Source: Synergistaceae bacterium (GTDB lineage Bacteria; Synergistota; Synergistia; Synergistales; Synergistaceae). Taken from it: a stretch of 38,939 nt of DNA. Shown piece after piece: positions 37,080-38,939 of this stretch. The stretch is taken from the NCBI GenBank assembly GCA_031289955.1, contig JAITOL010000026.1:1-38939 (forward strand), read 5' to 3'. A program made the translations under genes and the position numbers. The stretch's first letter is position 1. Each line of letters starts with the position of its first letter. The notes under the pieces are model-generated. The model was not told where the DNA came from and did no database searches. It saw nothing but the letters and a program-made list of their open reading frames with translations.

Positions 37080-38939
37080 TTATCTGAGGGTCAGTCCTCT
37101 GTACCTCTCCATCAGTGTCGCCACAATACTCGCTTCCGCGGAGTCTTTGACAGAGAACCCATACGCCCGCATGACAAGCCGGTCGAGCTCCCTGTGCGCT
37201 TTCAAAAGCTCCGGCGGCATGGTCAGCGGGTCGTACAGATCGGCAAGAGAGCTGTCGGGGAATTGCGCACGCGCGTTAAGCACATTCTGAGCGGCGGATT
37301 CTATTGCGGCCTTTTGTTCGTCAGTCGCGTCCGGCCATGGGAAATTGTTGTAGACGATATCCTTTGAATAGCGGTAGTCGCTTTTCAACCGCGCACCAAC
37401 TACTCTCATCCACGCCATGTGTACGTTTGAAGTCAATATCCCAAAATGAAATAAGGTTCCATCCGCGATAATAAATAAAGTATTGCCTGCGATCGTATTT
37501 TCATCAAGATACCCAATGGGAATGTAGCGTCTTGTTTCCGTCGACGTTATTGGAATAGCGACAAATTTATTTGGATTTCTGGATTCCCTAAATAATGTAG
37601 GTGTTTCAGACAATCTGCGGGCGCCAGGGTCGTTACTATTTGCTCGCATTTTTCTTACTCTATCTACTCTCTCTAAAACCAAAGGCATTTGGCGTAATTC
37701 CGAAGGCGGGCAATCTTTCAGCCATAAACAATAGCGCGGTCCATTATTGATAAATTCACGCCCCATCATATATTTTTTGATATACTTTGTCGCAAGTGGT
37801 TCTCTTTTAACAATATCCTCGTAATCCACAGCTTCAATTATCAGGTTCCCGCCATCCATAGCCTGATTGCCCATAATTATTTCAGGCACGTCGCATAAGG
37901 GTTTTACCCTGCCTGTAACAACAATATTTTCAGCATTGAGCAGATATGGGTTTATTTTTTCGACATGCGCGGGAATTCCAGCGCCGGAGACATCTTCATA
38001 GTCAATCAAAAGTTTAGGCCTTTGGTTAAAAAGTGAAAAACCGATAATCACGCAATGCACGGCGGCCTTGCCCTTCGCCTCGTTACTCCACTTGAAAGTT
38101 CTGTGAGCAAAATTGATATGAACACAGTACCGTTCAATTAAAATACCCCATAATTGGCCTACTTGCGTACCTTGCACGATACTATTCGTTGAAACAAAGG
38201 CCACTTGGACAATCGTTCCCTGTATATATTCAGCCGCTTTTTTATACCATGCGCTCACATAATCCAGTAAAGCTGTTTTGCAAATCTCGCCAAAAACAAG
38301 ATGCATATCATCTTTTTGCTCTTGTGTAGCATACTTAAAACCCTTGAACGGCGGGGTCCCCAAAATATAACTCAACTCATCCTTCGGAACGACGCTCTCC
38401 CAGTCGAGCGTGAGCGCGTTTCCGTGAACGATCATCGCGGTTTTCTCCAGCGGCAAACGGACATAATACGAGCCAAACTGCTCCGACGCCTGTATGTTCA
38501 TCTGGTGATCCATCAGCCACATGCCAACCTGGGCTGTCTGACATGGAAAATCCTCGCGCTCGATGCCGTAAAATTGCTCGACGCTCACTTTCAGCAGCAT
38601 CGACAAATCGAGAACGCGCTGCCTGGAGCCGGACATTTTTAGAATCTCAAACTCCAGGCGGCGAAGCTCGCGATAGGTGATGATGAGAAAATTTCCGCAT
38701 CCGCAGGCGGGGTCGAGGAATTTCAGACGGCTGATTTTATCGTGGAACCGGCCGAGCTGAACGGGGTCGGTTTTTACCCTGTCGTACTCCCGCCACAGTT
38801 CGTCCATAAAGAGCGGGTTTATCAGCTTCAAAATATTCTCTTCGCTTGTGTAATGCGCGCCCAGCTCGCGGCGAGCCCCTTTGTCCATGACGCCCTGGAA
38901 CATCGCGCCGAAAATGGCGGGGGAAATTTTGTTCCAGTC
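37080..38939 (-). CDS. MmeI/YeeA-like class I DNA methyltransferase (type IIG-like), 5' end off the right edge
   Basis: GAHYTSEENILKLINPLF, motif I FLDPACGCGNFLI, motif IV-like YILGTPPFKG. The frame stays open to 38939 (DWNKISPAIFGAMFQGVMDKG), so the ATG at 38903 is internal. Confidence 0.87.
   Translation of the reverse strand, partial: DWNKISPAIFGAMFQGVMDKGARRELGAHYTSEENILKLINPLFMDELWREYDRVKTDPVQLGRFHDKISRLKFLDPACGCGNFLIITYRELRRLEFEILKMSGSRQRVLDLSMLLKVSVEQFYGIEREDFPCQTAQVGMWLMDHQMNIQASEQFGSYYVRLPLEKTAMIVHGNALTLDWESVVPKDELSYILGTPPFKGFKYATQEQKDDMHLVFGEICKTALLDYVSAWYKKAAEYIQGTIVQVAFVSTNSIVQGTQVGQLWGILIERYCVHINFAHRTFKWSNEAKGKAAVHCVIIGFSLFNQRPKLLIDYEDVSGAGIPAHVEKINPYLLNAENIVVTGRVKPLCDVPEIIMGNQAMDGGNLIIEAVDYEDIVKREPLATKYIKKYMMGREFINNGPRYCLWLKDCPPSELRQMPLVLERVDRVRKMRANSNDPGARRLSETPTLFRESRNPNKFVAIPITSTETRRYIPIGYLDENTIAGNTLFIIADGTLFHFGILTSNVHMAWMRVVGARLKSDYRYSKDIVYNNFPWPDATDEQKAAIESAAQNVLNARAQFPDSSLADLYDPLTMPPELLKAHRELDRLVMRAYGFSVKDSAEASIVATLMERYRGLTLR

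Noticed and set aside
37015-37290. 91-aa + strand ORF preceded by an RBS-like gagaggtg
   Set aside because: Mostly overlaps the methyltransferase 3' end on the opposite strand and has no recognisable domain. The MTase frame is better supported.

Overview
The window looks chromosomal, from a diderm bacterium. Gene content suggests Synergistota or a similar anaerobe, but this is inference only. From left to right: (1) a + strand cassette of three diverged enzymes: a CobB/CobQ-like glutamine amidotransferase fold lacking its expected catalytic residues, an M20-type amidohydrolase and an ANL/AMP-forming ligase; (2) a large minus-strand PilY1-like adhesin; (3) an intergenic tandem pair of REP-like repeats; (4) a small protein resembling phage-type metallopeptidases but without HExxH, an alpha-2-macroglobulin with a CLEQ thioester motif, and a PBP1C; (5) a minus-strand parA-parB-HIT-YigZ/IMPACT operon; (6) a TamB/AsmA-like protein; (7) a minus-strand FecE/FecD-type ABC importer with a CobT-like protein; (8) a nine-gene V/A-type ATPase operon in the order D-G/H-C-I-K-F-E-A-B; (9) a double-zinc-ribbon membrane protein; (10) a right-truncated MmeI/YeeA-like DNA methyltransferase with an atypical motif IV. 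The strongest cryptic signal is a pair of canonical 16-bp parS centromere sites (TGTTTCACGTGAAACA and TGTTTCACGTGGAACA) embedded in the coding sequence of the PBP1C gene next to parAB. The most plausible candidate for an undescribed pathway is the left-hand three-gene cassette. No tRNA, rRNA or CRISPR array was recognised.
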